A DNA stretch of 49,008 nucleotides from Pseudomonadota bacterium (GTDB lineage Bacteria; Desulfobacterota; Desulfobulbia; Desulfobulbales; SURF-16): NCBI GenBank assembly GCA_018822545.1, contig JAHJKA010000090.1, forward strand, positions 1 through 49,008. Direction: 5' to 3'. The notes below the pieces were generated by a model that had not been told where the DNA came from, ran no database searches, and saw only the letters and a list, made by a program, of their open reading frames with translations. Positions 8,099-17,367 of this stretch are shown here, piece by piece. Within the stretch, counting starts at the first letter, position 1. Each line of letters opens with the position of its first letter. A program made the translations under genes and the position numbers.

Positions 8099-9160
8099 TT
8101 AATCCTTAAACCGCTCGGCAATGGTTTGGAAGTCAGCGCCGAGTTCAGTGAAGGCATCAAAGATGGCGGCGTCAAAATGGCTGCCGCGGCCCTCCGCCAT
8201 GATGGCTACCGCCTTGTCGTGGGCGAAGGCCTCTTTGTATACCCGTTTACTGATCAGGGCGTCGTAGACATCGGCAATGGCCATGATGCGGCCGGAAAGG
8301 GGAGTTTCTTCCCCTGCCAGGCCGCGAGGGTATCCGGTGCCATCAAAGCGTTCATGATGACTACAGGCGATTTCCTTGGCATAGTGGAGAAAAGAACTTT
8401 CCCCAATTTTTTTCTCGAGTTTTTTGATAACACTCTCACCAAAGGTGGTGTGTTTTTTCATGACCTCAAATTCCTCGCTGGTCAATTTGCCGGGTTTCAG
8501 CAGGATGGTGTCGCGGATAGCAACCTTGCCGATATCATGCAGAGGGGCTGACTTGAAAAGAAGGCGGATATGGTCTGGACGGAGTTCGTCCTTAAATTTA
8601 TCGAGGCTGGCAAGTTTCTGGGCCAGTTCCCGAACATAATATTGGGTGCGCTTAATATGGCCCCCTGTTTCAGGGTCGCGGTACTCGGCCAGTTCACCCA
8701 TGGCCTCTATGACCACGTCTTTGAGGAGCTCCGTTTCCTTGGTGCGTTCGATCACCTGCTCTTCAAGATTCTCGCGGTAGGCCGCTATTTCTAGCCTGGT
8801 TGAAACCCGGGCCCGCAACTCCTGGCCGGAAAAAGGTTTGGTGATATAATCGACGCCGCCGCAGTCAAAGCCCTTGGCAATGTCTTCAGGCTCATTACGG
8901 GCTGTGAGAAAAATAACCGGAATGGAGGCGGTGGACTTCTCCTGTTTGAGTTGTTTAACCGTTTCATAGCCATCAATGCCAGGCATGACAACATCCATCA
9001 AGATGAGCTGGGGCCGCGCCATCCAGATCCGTTCCAGGGCCTGCTCACCGCTGGTGGCGTAGGCAAAATCACAGTTGAGCTGGCTCAGGTGACTCAGGGC
9101 AACCTGGATATTTTCGGCAACATCATCGACGATAAATACCAGTGGTCTTTCAGGGCGCAT
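8099..9160 (-). CDS. HD-GYP response regulator (c-di-GMP phosphodiesterase, RpfG-like)
   Basis: A receiver (VDD at 11-13, acceptor Asp56 in LILMDVVMPG, Lys108) is joined by a helical linker to an HD-GYP domain. The domain has an intact HD pair (His208-Asp209 in APLHDIGK), HHERFDGTGYP ending near residue 278, and downstream metal-site motifs. HD-GYP proteins hydrolyse c-di-GMP, lowering it in favour of motility. The open frame extends 18 codons further upstream, but the ATG at 9160 has AGGA about 8 nt before it and overlaps the preceding kinase gene by only 11 nt, so I use it. It lies between two hybrid kinase genes on the same strand; the upstream kinase is its likely partner. All catalytic residues I can check are present. 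Confidence 0.92.
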   Translation of the reverse strand: MRPERPLVFIVDDVAENIQVALSHLSQLNCDFAYATSGEQALERIWMARPQLILMDVVMPGIDGYETVKQLKQEKSTASIPVIFLTARNEPEDIAKGFDCGGVDYITKPFSGQELRARVSTRLEIAAYRENLEEQVIERTKETELLKDVVIEAMGELAEYRDPETGGHIKRTQYYVRELAQKLASLDKFKDELRPDHIRLLFKSAPLHDIGKVAIRDTILLKPGKLTSEEFEVMKKHTTFGESVIKKLEKKIGESSFLHYAKEIACSHHERFDGTGYPRGLAGEETPLSGRIMAIADVYDALISKRVYKEAFAHDKAVAIMAEGRGSHFDAAIFDAFTELGADFQTIAERFKD

Positions 9161-11357
9161 GTGATTTTCCTGTCTGTGTATATCTCTGCAGTTCAGCCTG
9201 GATAAGCTCGACACTTACAATGTCAAATTTTTCAGCGCTGGCCCGCAGATTCTTACCTATTGTGGCGAGTTTCGCATGGTTTTCATCTTCAGCGAGCTGT
9301 TCAATCTCCTGGCCTAGCCGCGAGGCCTCGCTGAGATTCCCACTTTTCTTATCATACCTGCTGAGAATAGCCTGGATTTTCATAATCAGGACATCAGAAA
9401 AGGTGTCCATGTCATGGGGCACCTCTTGAACAGGTGGGGACGGGGAAGGTGTATCGGTCTGGTAGTGAAGAAAGCGGGCCATTTCCCGCTCTAGATCATT
9501 AATCAGGAATGGTTTGGTGAGGGCGCCGTCAAACAGGGAGTCTTTGTTGTCAAAATGGTGGACGGAGGCCGACATGGCAATCACGGGAATGGCGGCCAGT
9601 TCCGGGTCTTTTTTGATGATGGCCGCTGCTTCGTAGCCATCCATGACAGGCATCTTCAGGTCCATGAGAATGAGGTCTGGTTTTATCTTTTGGAGCGCTT
9701 CCAGGGCTTCTTTGCCGTTTCTCGCGGCGGTGATCTGAACAGGACTTGTTCTGAAGAAATCCTTGATAAGCCGGCAGTTTATCTCGACATCATCAACCAC
9801 CAAGACCTGACCGCCAACAAAGGTGATACGGCCGTGGTGAACGGGAAGCGGCGTGGTGGGTGTATGGTTAGTGACTTGAATCTCAGGAAGCAGAATCTCG
9901 AAGGTGCTGCCTTGCCCCGGCGTACTTTTTAGGGACATGGTGCCGCCCATGAGATTGACAAGGCGCTGACTTAAGGCCAGGCCCAGGCCGCTGCTGCCGC
10001 TATTTCTGGCCTGGTCCCCGCTGCCTTTGCGAAAGGGTTCAAAAAGGGTCTTCTGGTCTTCGGCAGAGATGCCGCTGCCGCTGTCGTCAACGGCAATGGC
10101 CAGCGAAACCTTTTTGTCACCAAGCACCTGGTGGCGGACGCGCAGGGAGACGTGGCCCTGGTCTGTGAAGGTGACGGCATTGCCCAGCAGATTAAAAAGC
10201 ACCTGCCGCAGACGTGTTTCATCAAAGATGAGCGGTGAGGGGATTCTTTTGTCGAGATCGATCATGAGCTTGAGGCCTTTGCTCGTCGCTCTTTCGGTAA
10301 ACATGCTGGCGATATTCTGGAAAAACATGGCCGTATCAACTGCCTGGTTGCGGATTTTCAGGCGGCCTGCTTCAATTTTCGAGAGATCGAGGATGTCGTT
10401 GATGATGAGGATGAGGGCCTTGCCACTTTTGAGGATGGCCTGTACATACTCTTTTTCGCGATCCGTGAGGTTGGCCTGGGTGAGCATCTCGCTATAACCG
10501 AGAATGGCATTCATCGGCGTGCGAATCTCATGGGACATGTTGGACAGAAATTCACTCTTTAAGCGATTGGCCGTTTCCGCCATATCTTTGGCGTGGATCA
10601 GTTCCGTGGCATTATGTTTGAGTTTCTGCTCCTGGCGCATCCGTTCGGTGATGTCTTCACTGATCACCACCATATAATCACCATCAGGAGAGGAGAGGAA
10701 GGACACCTGTTCTTCGGTGGGATGACAGGCGCCATTTATATTGCAGAGATGGCCGAAATGGCTGAAGTGACGCTGGGTTTTTATTTTTTCCCAGGCCTTG
10801 ATGCGGCCTTGTTCATCAGTCGGAAAGGCGGGATCAAAGTCATGGATGGTCTTTTGGGCCAGCTCTTCCCGGGAGAGCCCCGTGGCCCGACAAGCCGCCT
10901 CATTGACCATGGCAATGGTAAAGTTGTGGTCATACCAGAAGATATTAAGTGGCACCGTATCCAGAGTCAGACGAGCCAGTAAAAGTTGATTCTCTAATTC
11001 CTCGCGGCGCATTTTTTCGGCGGAAAGCAGATGTTTGTGCCAGGTGTAGAGGAGAAGCAGGGCTAGGAGACCGAGGATCAGGGTGGACATCCATGACAAA
11101 AGGGATTTGGTCTGGGTTCTTAGTGGAGGTGTGCTTTGGTTTGCTGTATTTTTGGGGGTAAAAGACACGGGTGAAGAAAGAGCCATAACCTCATGGGCGG
11201 GAGCTGCCATGTGAAGGGAACTTGTTCTGTTGTCGGCCATCGGCAACGCCTGGCAACTTGCGGCTTGGCACCACAAGAAAGAGATGACAAACAGGACCAT
11301 TGAGCAGAAGAGGTCACCTCTGACTGGCAGGCGTTTCAGGTGTTGATAGGGTGTCAC
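9150..11357 (-). CDS. membrane-anchored hybrid histidine kinase
   Basis: 735 residues. A hydrophobic segment at about 16-35, a short Ser/Pro-rich external stretch and a second membrane segment at about 85-106 give a small periplasmic loop. A PAS domain follows (about 125-240), then HisKA with His276 (FLSNMSHEIRTPMNA), HATPase (N box near 390; GLGLALSQRLV) and a receiver with acceptor Asp566 (LILMDLKMPVMDG). About 110 residues after the receiver look helical and could be a weak Hpt-like module, but I see no clear Hpt histidine motif. It overlaps the HD-GYP gene by 11 nt, so the two are probably co-transcribed and functionally paired. Signal unknown. Confidence 0.9.
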   Translation of the reverse strand: MTPYQHLKRLPVRGDLFCSMVLFVISFLWCQAASCQALPMADNRTSSLHMAAPAHEVMALSSPVSFTPKNTANQSTPPLRTQTKSLLSWMSTLILGLLALLLLYTWHKHLLSAEKMRREELENQLLLARLTLDTVPLNIFWYDHNFTIAMVNEAACRATGLSREELAQKTIHDFDPAFPTDEQGRIKAWEKIKTQRHFSHFGHLCNINGACHPTEEQVSFLSSPDGDYMVVISEDITERMRQEQKLKHNATELIHAKDMAETANRLKSEFLSNMSHEIRTPMNAILGYSEMLTQANLTDREKEYVQAILKSGKALILIINDILDLSKIEAGRLKIRNQAVDTAMFFQNIASMFTERATSKGLKLMIDLDKRIPSPLIFDETRLRQVLFNLLGNAVTFTDQGHVSLRVRHQVLGDKKVSLAIAVDDSGSGISAEDQKTLFEPFRKGSGDQARNSGSSGLGLALSQRLVNLMGGTMSLKSTPGQGSTFEILLPEIQVTNHTPTTPLPVHHGRITFVGGQVLVVDDVEINCRLIKDFFRTSPVQITAARNGKEALEALQKIKPDLILMDLKMPVMDGYEAAAIIKKDPELAAIPVIAMSASVHHFDNKDSLFDGALTKPFLINDLEREMARFLHYQTDTPSPSPPVQEVPHDMDTFSDVLIMKIQAILSRYDKKSGNLSEASRLGQEIEQLAEDENHAKLATIGKNLRASAEKFDIVSVELIQAELQRYTQTGKSHAP

Positions 11358-11559
11358 AGGGAATATTAGTGGGGGGTAGAAGGTTTTTAAGAGTTTTCTA
11401 TAGTATCAAGGTAGAATAGAGAGTGTAGTAATGTCAAAATAAAACAGCGAATTAGAACAGGTAGTCTGGTATAAGTGGCTCAATAAAAACGTTTGCCTAA
11501 TGGCAGACTACGATTTATCTTTGTTGTTTGCGGGAACCAAAAGGTGGCTTCCTGCATCG

Positions 11560-11567
11560 TATATAAA
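11560..11567 (+). promoter_or_regulatory. possible -10 element of ssrA
   Basis: A TATATAAA stretch ends 9 bp before the first base of the mature tmRNA. No convincing TTGACA-like -35 is found at 16-18 bp upstream. The 220 bp between the kinase gene start and tmRNA otherwise show nothing I can name. Confidence 0.3.
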
Positions 11568-11576
11568 AAAGCACAT

Positions 11577-11937
11577 GGGGGTGAAACGGATTCGACGGGG
11601 ATATAAAAGCTCAGGTTGCATGTCGAGAATTCTATCTTTCTCGTAAACATTGATAGAACAATAAATATAGTCGCAGATGACTATGCATATGCTGTGGCAG
11701 CATAAATAAGCCACTGTTCTCCCCTGTTATTCCTGCGGACGGGGGTAGAACATCGACTAGCGGGATAGCCCCTGATCTTTTGGGTGGGTCAATGGGCGAA
11801 ATAAAACATCTGATAGTGCCGAAGTCTCCTAGTCTCGGTGGAGATCAAGCACGATAAGCACTTAAGCGGGAATAAACATGTAGACACCTGCAGGGGAGTA
11901 TTTTCGGACGGGGGTTCAACTCCCCCCACCTCCACCA
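11577..11937 (+). ncRNA. ssrA: tmRNA (transfer-messenger RNA)
   Basis: This RNA rescues stalled ribosomes and adds a degradation tag. The 5' end GGGGGTG pairs with CACCTCC next to the 3' CCA to make the tRNA-like acceptor stem. The hallmark GGATTCGACGGGG follows the start, and GGTTCAACTCC forms the T loop near the end. The tag frame is at 11673-11705. After the usual TAGTC comes resume codon GCA, giving ADDYAYAVAA and then TAA. The hydrophobic AVAA end fits recognition by ClpXP-type proteases. Length is about 361 nt, one-piece form. CCA is encoded. A strong terminator follows. The 3' end of ssrA is a common site for integrase-driven insertion, but no integrase or duplicated 3' end is seen here. 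Confidence 0.97.
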
Positions 11938-11950
11938 TTTCATCAGATCA

Positions 11951-11998
11951 AACCCGCGTCTTTGGCCCTGAGCCAAGGGCGCGGGTTTTTTTGTTTTC
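11951..11998 (+). terminator. rho-independent terminator of ssrA
   Basis: A near-perfect 16-bp stem starts with AACCCGCG and closes with CGCGGGTT around a CCTGA loop. Seven T follow, then G and four more T. It lies 13 bp after the tmRNA CCA, and the convergent minus-strand operon ends 10 bp beyond. Confidence 0.9.
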
Positions 11999-12007
11999 TA
12001 CGACAAA

Positions 12008-14755
12008 TTACTCTTTGAGCTTTACCTCACCAGTAGATCCATCCATGGTAACCACCTGCCCATCCTCGAGAAGTTGCATGAGGTTTGGGATGCCGACGAT
12101 GGTCGGGATTCCCATCTCGCGAGCGACTATTGCTGAATGGGACAGGATGGAGCCGCGTTCAATGAGAATGCCGGAAACGGCGGGATAAAGGGGGACCCAG
12201 CCGGGGTCTGTGCGGCCTGCAACAAGGATCTCGCCTTTTAGTTGCAGATTATCTCTGGGGGATTGAACAATTTTCACTGGGCCAGTTACCTGCCCAGGGC
12301 TGCAGCCAATACCATGGAGTCCGTCGCCTTCAGTTGACGGAGTATTGCTTATTGGTTGCTGAAAGAGGTTACGGTGGTAGGCCATGCCAAAGGTTTCAAA
12401 ATGGTCATCGATCATCGGCGTATCAACGCTGTTATAGTATGCAAACTCTTCTTTTCTTAAGTTTGCCAGGCCTTTAAGGTTGGTTGTGACAGCTGTGCCT
12501 TTAATAAAATCCCAGACCTCATCAATAGTAAGGTAGTAGATGTCGTGGCCGTTTTGGAGAATTCTTTCCGTGGCCAGTTGTGTGCCGAGGCTGTTAAGAA
12601 GCTCTCTGAGCAGGCCGTATATTTTAGTGCGGGCAAAGCGCATGTTCTCACGATTTTTGACGCCATTGCGGGCCCTTTTCAGCACCCAATGGAAAAGTGG
12701 TTTCTTGAGAATCCCACTGATGCTCGATCCCATGGTCTTGGCCGCAGTTGCCTCGGCACGAGCCCGAATTTCCTGTTCACGTTTTTCCATAACCGCAGGG
12801 TCGAGGGTTGTGTCATCATCCATTTGCAAGTAATTCTGGATGATCTGATAGACAAATTCCGGGGTTTCATGGAGGGAGGGCTCTTCAAGTTTGAGTTCAT
12901 TGATGCAGCGAAAACCGTATTGATCGAGGTAGTCGTTGATACGATCGGCAATCTCTCGGTACTCTTCTTTGGCCGGAATGACCTTGGCCAATTGGTAATG
13001 ATCTTTCTCTTGAAAAAGACGGACGTATTTCTCATTACTTTTGATGAAGCGAGCTAACGCCATTAATAGCTTGGTGGGCTTGGTGCTCTCGATATCTCCT
13101 TCGCCACAGATCAGGTCGTTTTGCAGGGAACCTGTTTCATCTCCACACCACTTTGTGCTGAATTTCTTGAGGATGCCGTAGTAGATCATGACATAGAAAT
13201 CGTTGATGATGGGGGTCTTCCAGTTCCACAGTAACTTGTCCTCCATCTCGCGGTAGATTGCCATCAGCTCATGGGGAGGCAGGCGGTCAAAATCCAGTTT
13301 GATCCAGGCCTGGTAATGGTGGTTGAAGTGATCATTGAACTGCTGCACTAGCTTGTTGATCCTCCTGAAATTGACAATGGAGCGTCCCAGCAGTTTCAGA
13401 AGCTTGGGAAGTTCGACGAAATATCGCTGGAAAAAGGAGGCAGGCTGCTCCTCGGGCTCATCAAGGTCAACCTTGTCAGCCAGCCCCATCATCGATTCCA
13501 TGAAGGCCTTATTATAGTTAAAGCCGGGGAAGAGTTTGACCAGTCGGTACCAGTTGATGATGTTGTAATAGACTTGGCCGTTAATGATGCCGAGCATGTT
13601 TTCGAAGACATGTCTGTTTTTGTGGACATCCTTTGCAGATATCCCCATAACTTGCGAAAAACAGTGATAGACGATGGTGTAGGCGTGGCGGATGAAGCTG
13701 AATGTCATCGGCGTGGTGGGGCCGGAGTAGCTTTCAATAATATTGGAGTTGTCCCAGATAAGGCAGTTGCCGGCCGCAGGCCCATACTCTTTAATTGTAG
13801 TGATGGGGCGGGCCTGGAGAATGAAGAGGCGGCCAGCCGCATCTATTGAGAACTCGATGTCCTGGGGCTTGCCATAGGATTTTTCAATGACCAGTCCGGC
13901 CTGGGCGATCTCCCTGGTTTGCTGTGGCGACAGACTGGACTTCTGCTGAAGATCGGGGGGCACAGACTGGCTTTTTAGGCCATGTTGTTTTTCGGCGTCA
14001 AAGACGAGTTGTTCATCTTTTGTGGTAAGTTCTTCGTTGATTTCGCCATTTTTCTTGTTGTAGATATAGAGATCAGCATCCAGCCCGGCGCTCACTATTC
14101 CTTCTCCGGCACCATAGAGACTGGAGATCAGCACTTCCCTGACATTGCCGCTATTGGGATTGGCCGTGAACATGATACCGCTGATGGTGGCTTCCACCAT
14201 TTTCTGGACGATCACGCCAATGCGGATATCCGCCAGGCTGAACCGGTTTTCCAGCCGGAACATCAAGGCACGGGTGGTATAGGCCGAGGCCCATACCTTT
14301 TTAACGGCATCGAGCACTCCATCAACGTCGCGAATATATAAAAAACTGTCATGCAAGCCGGCAAATGAGGCGCCGGCACTGTCTTCATCAACCGCTGAAG
14401 AGCGTACTGAAACAAAGGTGTCAGGCGGGATAAGTTCTTGGTGGCTTCGCTTGAGGAAATCAATGGTTACCTTGGGGAGCTGGGTGGCCTCAACCAGCGC
14501 TATGAGTTGCCGACTGACACCGGCAACCTTTTCAGCGGAAGCATTTGGACTGAGATTGGCAAGATGTTCCTCGATTTCTCTGCCGCAGGAGGAACCGACA
14601 ATCTGCCCCATCAAATTAGTTGAGATGCCGTACCACTCCGGCACCGGTTGACCGATTCTCTGCAGATGGGCAAGGTTACTGCCCTTGCCGCCTATCACAG
14701 CAGGGGTGGCAAAGGTGATATTTTGAGAGGAAATGATCAAGCAATCAGATTTCAT
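12008..14755 (-). CDS. rifampicin-phosphotransferase-like ATP/His dikinase
   Basis: 915 residues with PEP-synthase-type ends but no PEP-binding barrel. The N-terminal ATP-grasp part has GGKGSNL near the start, VSVRSSAVDEDSAGASFAG, and QDIEFSIDAAGRLFILQARP near 310. The C-terminal swivelling domain carries the phospho-histidine motif ILSHSAIVAREMGIP (His at about 873). The middle 450 residues are helical and match no domain I recognise. The order ATP domain, substrate domain, His domain is that of rifampicin phosphotransferases, which transfer the beta-phosphate of ATP to a hydroxyl and release AMP and Pi. AAGGA before the ATG supports the start. It is last in the seven-gene operon, 9 bp after the UbiA-like gene. 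I infer phosphorylation of a pathway intermediate rather than pyruvate; antibiotic inactivation is the main alternative. Confidence 0.75.
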   Translation of the reverse strand: MKSDCLIISSQNITFATPAVIGGKGSNLAHLQRIGQPVPEWYGISTNLMGQIVGSSCGREIEEHLANLSPNASAEKVAGVSRQLIALVEATQLPKVTIDFLKRSHQELIPPDTFVSVRSSAVDEDSAGASFAGLHDSFLYIRDVDGVLDAVKKVWASAYTTRALMFRLENRFSLADIRIGVIVQKMVEATISGIMFTANPNSGNVREVLISSLYGAGEGIVSAGLDADLYIYNKKNGEINEELTTKDEQLVFDAEKQHGLKSQSVPPDLQQKSSLSPQQTREIAQAGLVIEKSYGKPQDIEFSIDAAGRLFILQARPITTIKEYGPAAGNCLIWDNSNIIESYSGPTTPMTFSFIRHAYTIVYHCFSQVMGISAKDVHKNRHVFENMLGIINGQVYYNIINWYRLVKLFPGFNYNKAFMESMMGLADKVDLDEPEEQPASFFQRYFVELPKLLKLLGRSIVNFRRINKLVQQFNDHFNHHYQAWIKLDFDRLPPHELMAIYREMEDKLLWNWKTPIINDFYVMIYYGILKKFSTKWCGDETGSLQNDLICGEGDIESTKPTKLLMALARFIKSNEKYVRLFQEKDHYQLAKVIPAKEEYREIADRINDYLDQYGFRCINELKLEEPSLHETPEFVYQIIQNYLQMDDDTTLDPAVMEKREQEIRARAEATAAKTMGSSISGILKKPLFHWVLKRARNGVKNRENMRFARTKIYGLLRELLNSLGTQLATERILQNGHDIYYLTIDEVWDFIKGTAVTTNLKGLANLRKEEFAYYNSVDTPMIDDHFETFGMAYHRNLFQQPISNTPSTEGDGLHGIGCSPGQVTGPVKIVQSPRDNLQLKGEILVAGRTDPGWVPLYPAVSGILIERGSILSHSAIVAREMGIPTIVGIPNLMQLLEDGQVVTMDGSTGEVKLKE

Positions 14756-14764
14756 TATTTTTCC

Positions 14765-15718
14765 TTAAAGCTCAATTGAGTAGGCCCTGACTATTTCAAT
14801 AGCCAGGGTAAGGTCAAAGGCGATGATGTACATCCCTGCATAGGACTCCATTCGCTTGGCGGTCCTGGTGGTGGTGTTGGTGCGAAACTGGATAAGGCCA
14901 ATGAGACAGATGAGAAAAAGGAGCATTAATACCCCATAAAAGAAGGGGCTTAATCCCAGATGATATCCCACCAGAGAAACCAGGGCCGTGTCGATGAACC
15001 GGATAGCAATAACCAGGTAGGCAGCGCCATAGGTGCCGAAGATTTTGGAATAACTGTCCACCCCGATGATTTCATCCTCGGGAGCCCGAATCTTGCGGGA
15101 AATTTCCCAGTTCAAGGTGACAAAAAAACCAACAAAAGCATAGAGCCAGAACCAGGCCGGGGCCTGCCAGGGGAATTGGTTGGTGGTAAAGCTGAAGGCA
15201 ACCATGGCAAACAACGGCATGATCAGCATATGGGAAAAGGCGTAAACCAAAAAATGCTGTTTGAGCCAGGTGCCGACGAAGAACTCTTTGAGCATCAGCA
15301 AAGAAAAAAAGAGGGCCACAAGAGTTGCAACCAGGGCCGGAACACCCTGCCAGGCAGATAGGAGAAGCTCCAGGCTAATGGCCACTGCTCCCATAATCTT
15401 GAGATGACGCAGGGTGATCAGGCCGCGTGACAAAATTCGCTCCGGGTAATGACGACAATCTTCGTCATAATCCTTATGCTCATCAAAAACGCGCAAATGG
15501 AAAAACATGCAGAGCAGGGTTATGGCGCCAAGCAAGGAATGGCTGGAATAGCGGACCGGGCTTTCTGGGTTGCTAAGCACCTGGGCCAGGAATTGGTTTG
15601 ATGAATAATAGCTAGCGATGAGTAGGCCGTGGTTGCCTAAGGGGAAGCGTTCCTGGAGATAGGCCCATAATCGAAGGAGAAAAGGACTTTGGGCAGTCAT
15701 GGTTGTTTGGGCGGTCAT
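14765..15718 (-). CDS. UbiA-family membrane prenyltransferase
   Basis: A 317-residue protein with about eight or nine hydrophobic segments. The first Asp-rich motif is FDEHKDYDED (about residue 78), followed by YPERILSRGLI; the second is EDEIIGVDSYSKIFG with EISRKIR just before it (about 205-225). These match the two magnesium-diphosphate sites of UbiA enzymes, which move a prenyl group from its diphosphate to an aromatic or lipid acceptor within the membrane. The start overlaps the stop of the OleC-like gene by 4 nt. The acceptor is unknown. It is not next to quinone, haem or chlorophyll genes, so a housekeeping UbiA/MenA/CyoE role is unlikely, and the operon suggests a lipid product. Confidence 0.8.
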   Translation of the reverse strand: MTAQTTMTAQSPFLLRLWAYLQERFPLGNHGLLIASYYSSNQFLAQVLSNPESPVRYSSHSLLGAITLLCMFFHLRVFDEHKDYDEDCRHYPERILSRGLITLRHLKIMGAVAISLELLLSAWQGVPALVATLVALFFSLLMLKEFFVGTWLKQHFLVYAFSHMLIMPLFAMVAFSFTTNQFPWQAPAWFWLYAFVGFFVTLNWEISRKIRAPEDEIIGVDSYSKIFGTYGAAYLVIAIRFIDTALVSLVGYHLGLSPFFYGVLMLLFLICLIGLIQFRTNTTTRTAKRMESYAGMYIIAFDLTLAIEIVRAYSIEL

Positions 15719-17367
15719 ATCTCTTGTAACTCCTGAGCAAGAATTTGCTGCCGCAGCAGCTGATAATTGATCTTCGAATTGTGACGGGGGTCAAGGGGAA
15801 GAGCCGTGGGTGACAGGTAGATGGCATCGATAATGATCTGATGTTGGGCTACTTGATCCCTTAATGCTTTACTACCTGGCGCCCCTTGCCAAGGTTCCAG
15901 GACGAGGGTTGTTTTTTCTCCCAAAGTATCATCTTGAAGCCCGAGGACTGCCACCTTGCCCAGGGTGGGAAAAAGAGCGGCAAGCTGGTGTTCAATGAGT
16001 TGGGCGTGGACAATAGTATTGTCCCGGATAATGGTTGAATGGATGCGTCCCACCAGCCACAACAGGCTATTTTCGTCAAGATAACCGGTATCCCCCATGC
16101 GGTGCCAGACTGTGCCCTCATGGTCGATGATCTTATTTTCTCGTCCTGCCGCCTCGTTGTTAAAATAGTCACGACAGATATGGTTGCCGCTGACGATAAC
16201 TTCACCGGCTTGGCCTTTGGCTACTTCAAGATCCTGCCATTCCTGAAAATTAATGGGCCCCCTGTGGATGGTAATTATTTTGAGTTTGACTAGGGAGCAG
16301 GGTTTGCCGGCACATGTTCCTTGTTCCGGCAAGTTCCCCCCCGATCTCGCTAATCTTTCTTGCAGGGTGATGTGGGCCACCGGTTCCGCTTCGGTGGATC
16401 CGTAGACAATATCAATCCTGGTTGCAGGAAAGGCCTTGTACCAGCGCTGCAGCTGGTTATCACTCACCACTGCTCCGCCGGTAAGAATCCGTCGGAGGGC
16501 GAGTCGGTTTTCTGGGTGTTGTTCAAGAAAAGAAGCCAGGCTATCAAAAAAGGGCGGTGAGGCCGTGCAGGTGGTCACCTTGTGGCGTTGTATTTGGTTG
16601 TAAATAATCCCGCCGTCCACCCCAGCTACATTGCGGAAGTCCATGGTGGGAATAATCGAGGTGCGCTGCCCAGCCAGGTTATTAAGGGCAAAGACCGGGA
16701 ACATCGGCATGTCAATGTCGCTGTCTTTATAAGGAAACTCCTGACAAAGGGCCTGATGTTGGGCATCCAGGAAGCCGTGGGTGCGGTTGGCCCCTTTGGG
16801 CAGGCCGCTTGAGCCGCTGGTAAAGGTGATCAAGGCGGAATCCCCGGCGGCGGCGTCATCTATCTTGCCACTCCCCTGCTCTTGGCGAAGCAGAGTGGCA
16901 AGGGAATATCGGGCCGGAATCCCCAGAAAAGAGGCGCCGGTGGTGATTGTCAGGGGAATTTTCAATAATTTCGGCTCAAAAAGGCGCAGGAGATGGCTCT
17001 TGGCAATACCAATATAGCCATGGGGTTCGGCAAAGACACAAAAGGCAGCTAGTTGTTTGGGGCGAATCCAGGGATCAACAAAGACGGCCACCCCACCCAT
17101 CTTGATGATGCCGAGCAAGACAATATAGAGATCAATGGACATGGGCACCATGACGATGACCCGCTGGCCCGGTTGCAGCCCCTTCATGCGCAGGGTCTCT
17201 GAAAAACTATCCACCTGACGCCATAATTTGCCGAAGGTGATGGCCCGCTCTTTGTCTTGCTGCTCCATGATCAGGGCACGGCGCTCAGGGTGGTTAAGGG
17301 CGGCTTTCTGCAAGAGAGCAATGACGTTTTCGGGTGGGCTGTCGGCTGCAGGCGGTGTGTTTTGCAT
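15715..17367 (-). CDS. OleC-like AMP-forming ligase (ANL superfamily)
   Basis: 550 residues with adenylation motifs in order: TFTSGSSGLPKGANRTH (phosphate loop, about 184), YGSTEAEP (about 335), MGDTGYLDE, and a C-terminal DPRHNSKINYQLLR that contains the expected catalytic Lys. The C-terminal motif resembles the DPRHN-K segment of OleC, which activates 2-alkyl-3-hydroxy acids and closes them to beta-lactones in long-chain olefin synthesis. OleA, OleB and OleD are absent from the window, so the product need not be an olefin. Start and upstream stop overlap by one base (TAATG), and the next gene overlaps by 4 nt, showing tight coupling. A general fatty-acyl-AMP or acyl-CoA ligase is the alternative. 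Confidence 0.8.
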   Translation of the reverse strand: MQNTPPAADSPPENVIALLQKAALNHPERRALIMEQQDKERAITFGKLWRQVDSFSETLRMKGLQPGQRVIVMVPMSIDLYIVLLGIIKMGGVAVFVDPWIRPKQLAAFCVFAEPHGYIGIAKSHLLRLFEPKLLKIPLTITTGASFLGIPARYSLATLLRQEQGSGKIDDAAAGDSALITFTSGSSGLPKGANRTHGFLDAQHQALCQEFPYKDSDIDMPMFPVFALNNLAGQRTSIIPTMDFRNVAGVDGGIIYNQIQRHKVTTCTASPPFFDSLASFLEQHPENRLALRRILTGGAVVSDNQLQRWYKAFPATRIDIVYGSTEAEPVAHITLQERLARSGGNLPEQGTCAGKPCSLVKLKIITIHRGPINFQEWQDLEVAKGQAGEVIVSGNHICRDYFNNEAAGRENKIIDHEGTVWHRMGDTGYLDENSLLWLVGRIHSTIIRDNTIVHAQLIEHQLAALFPTLGKVAVLGLQDDTLGEKTTLVLEPWQGAPGSKALRDQVAQHQIIIDAIYLSPTALPLDPRHNSKINYQLLRQQILAQELQEI

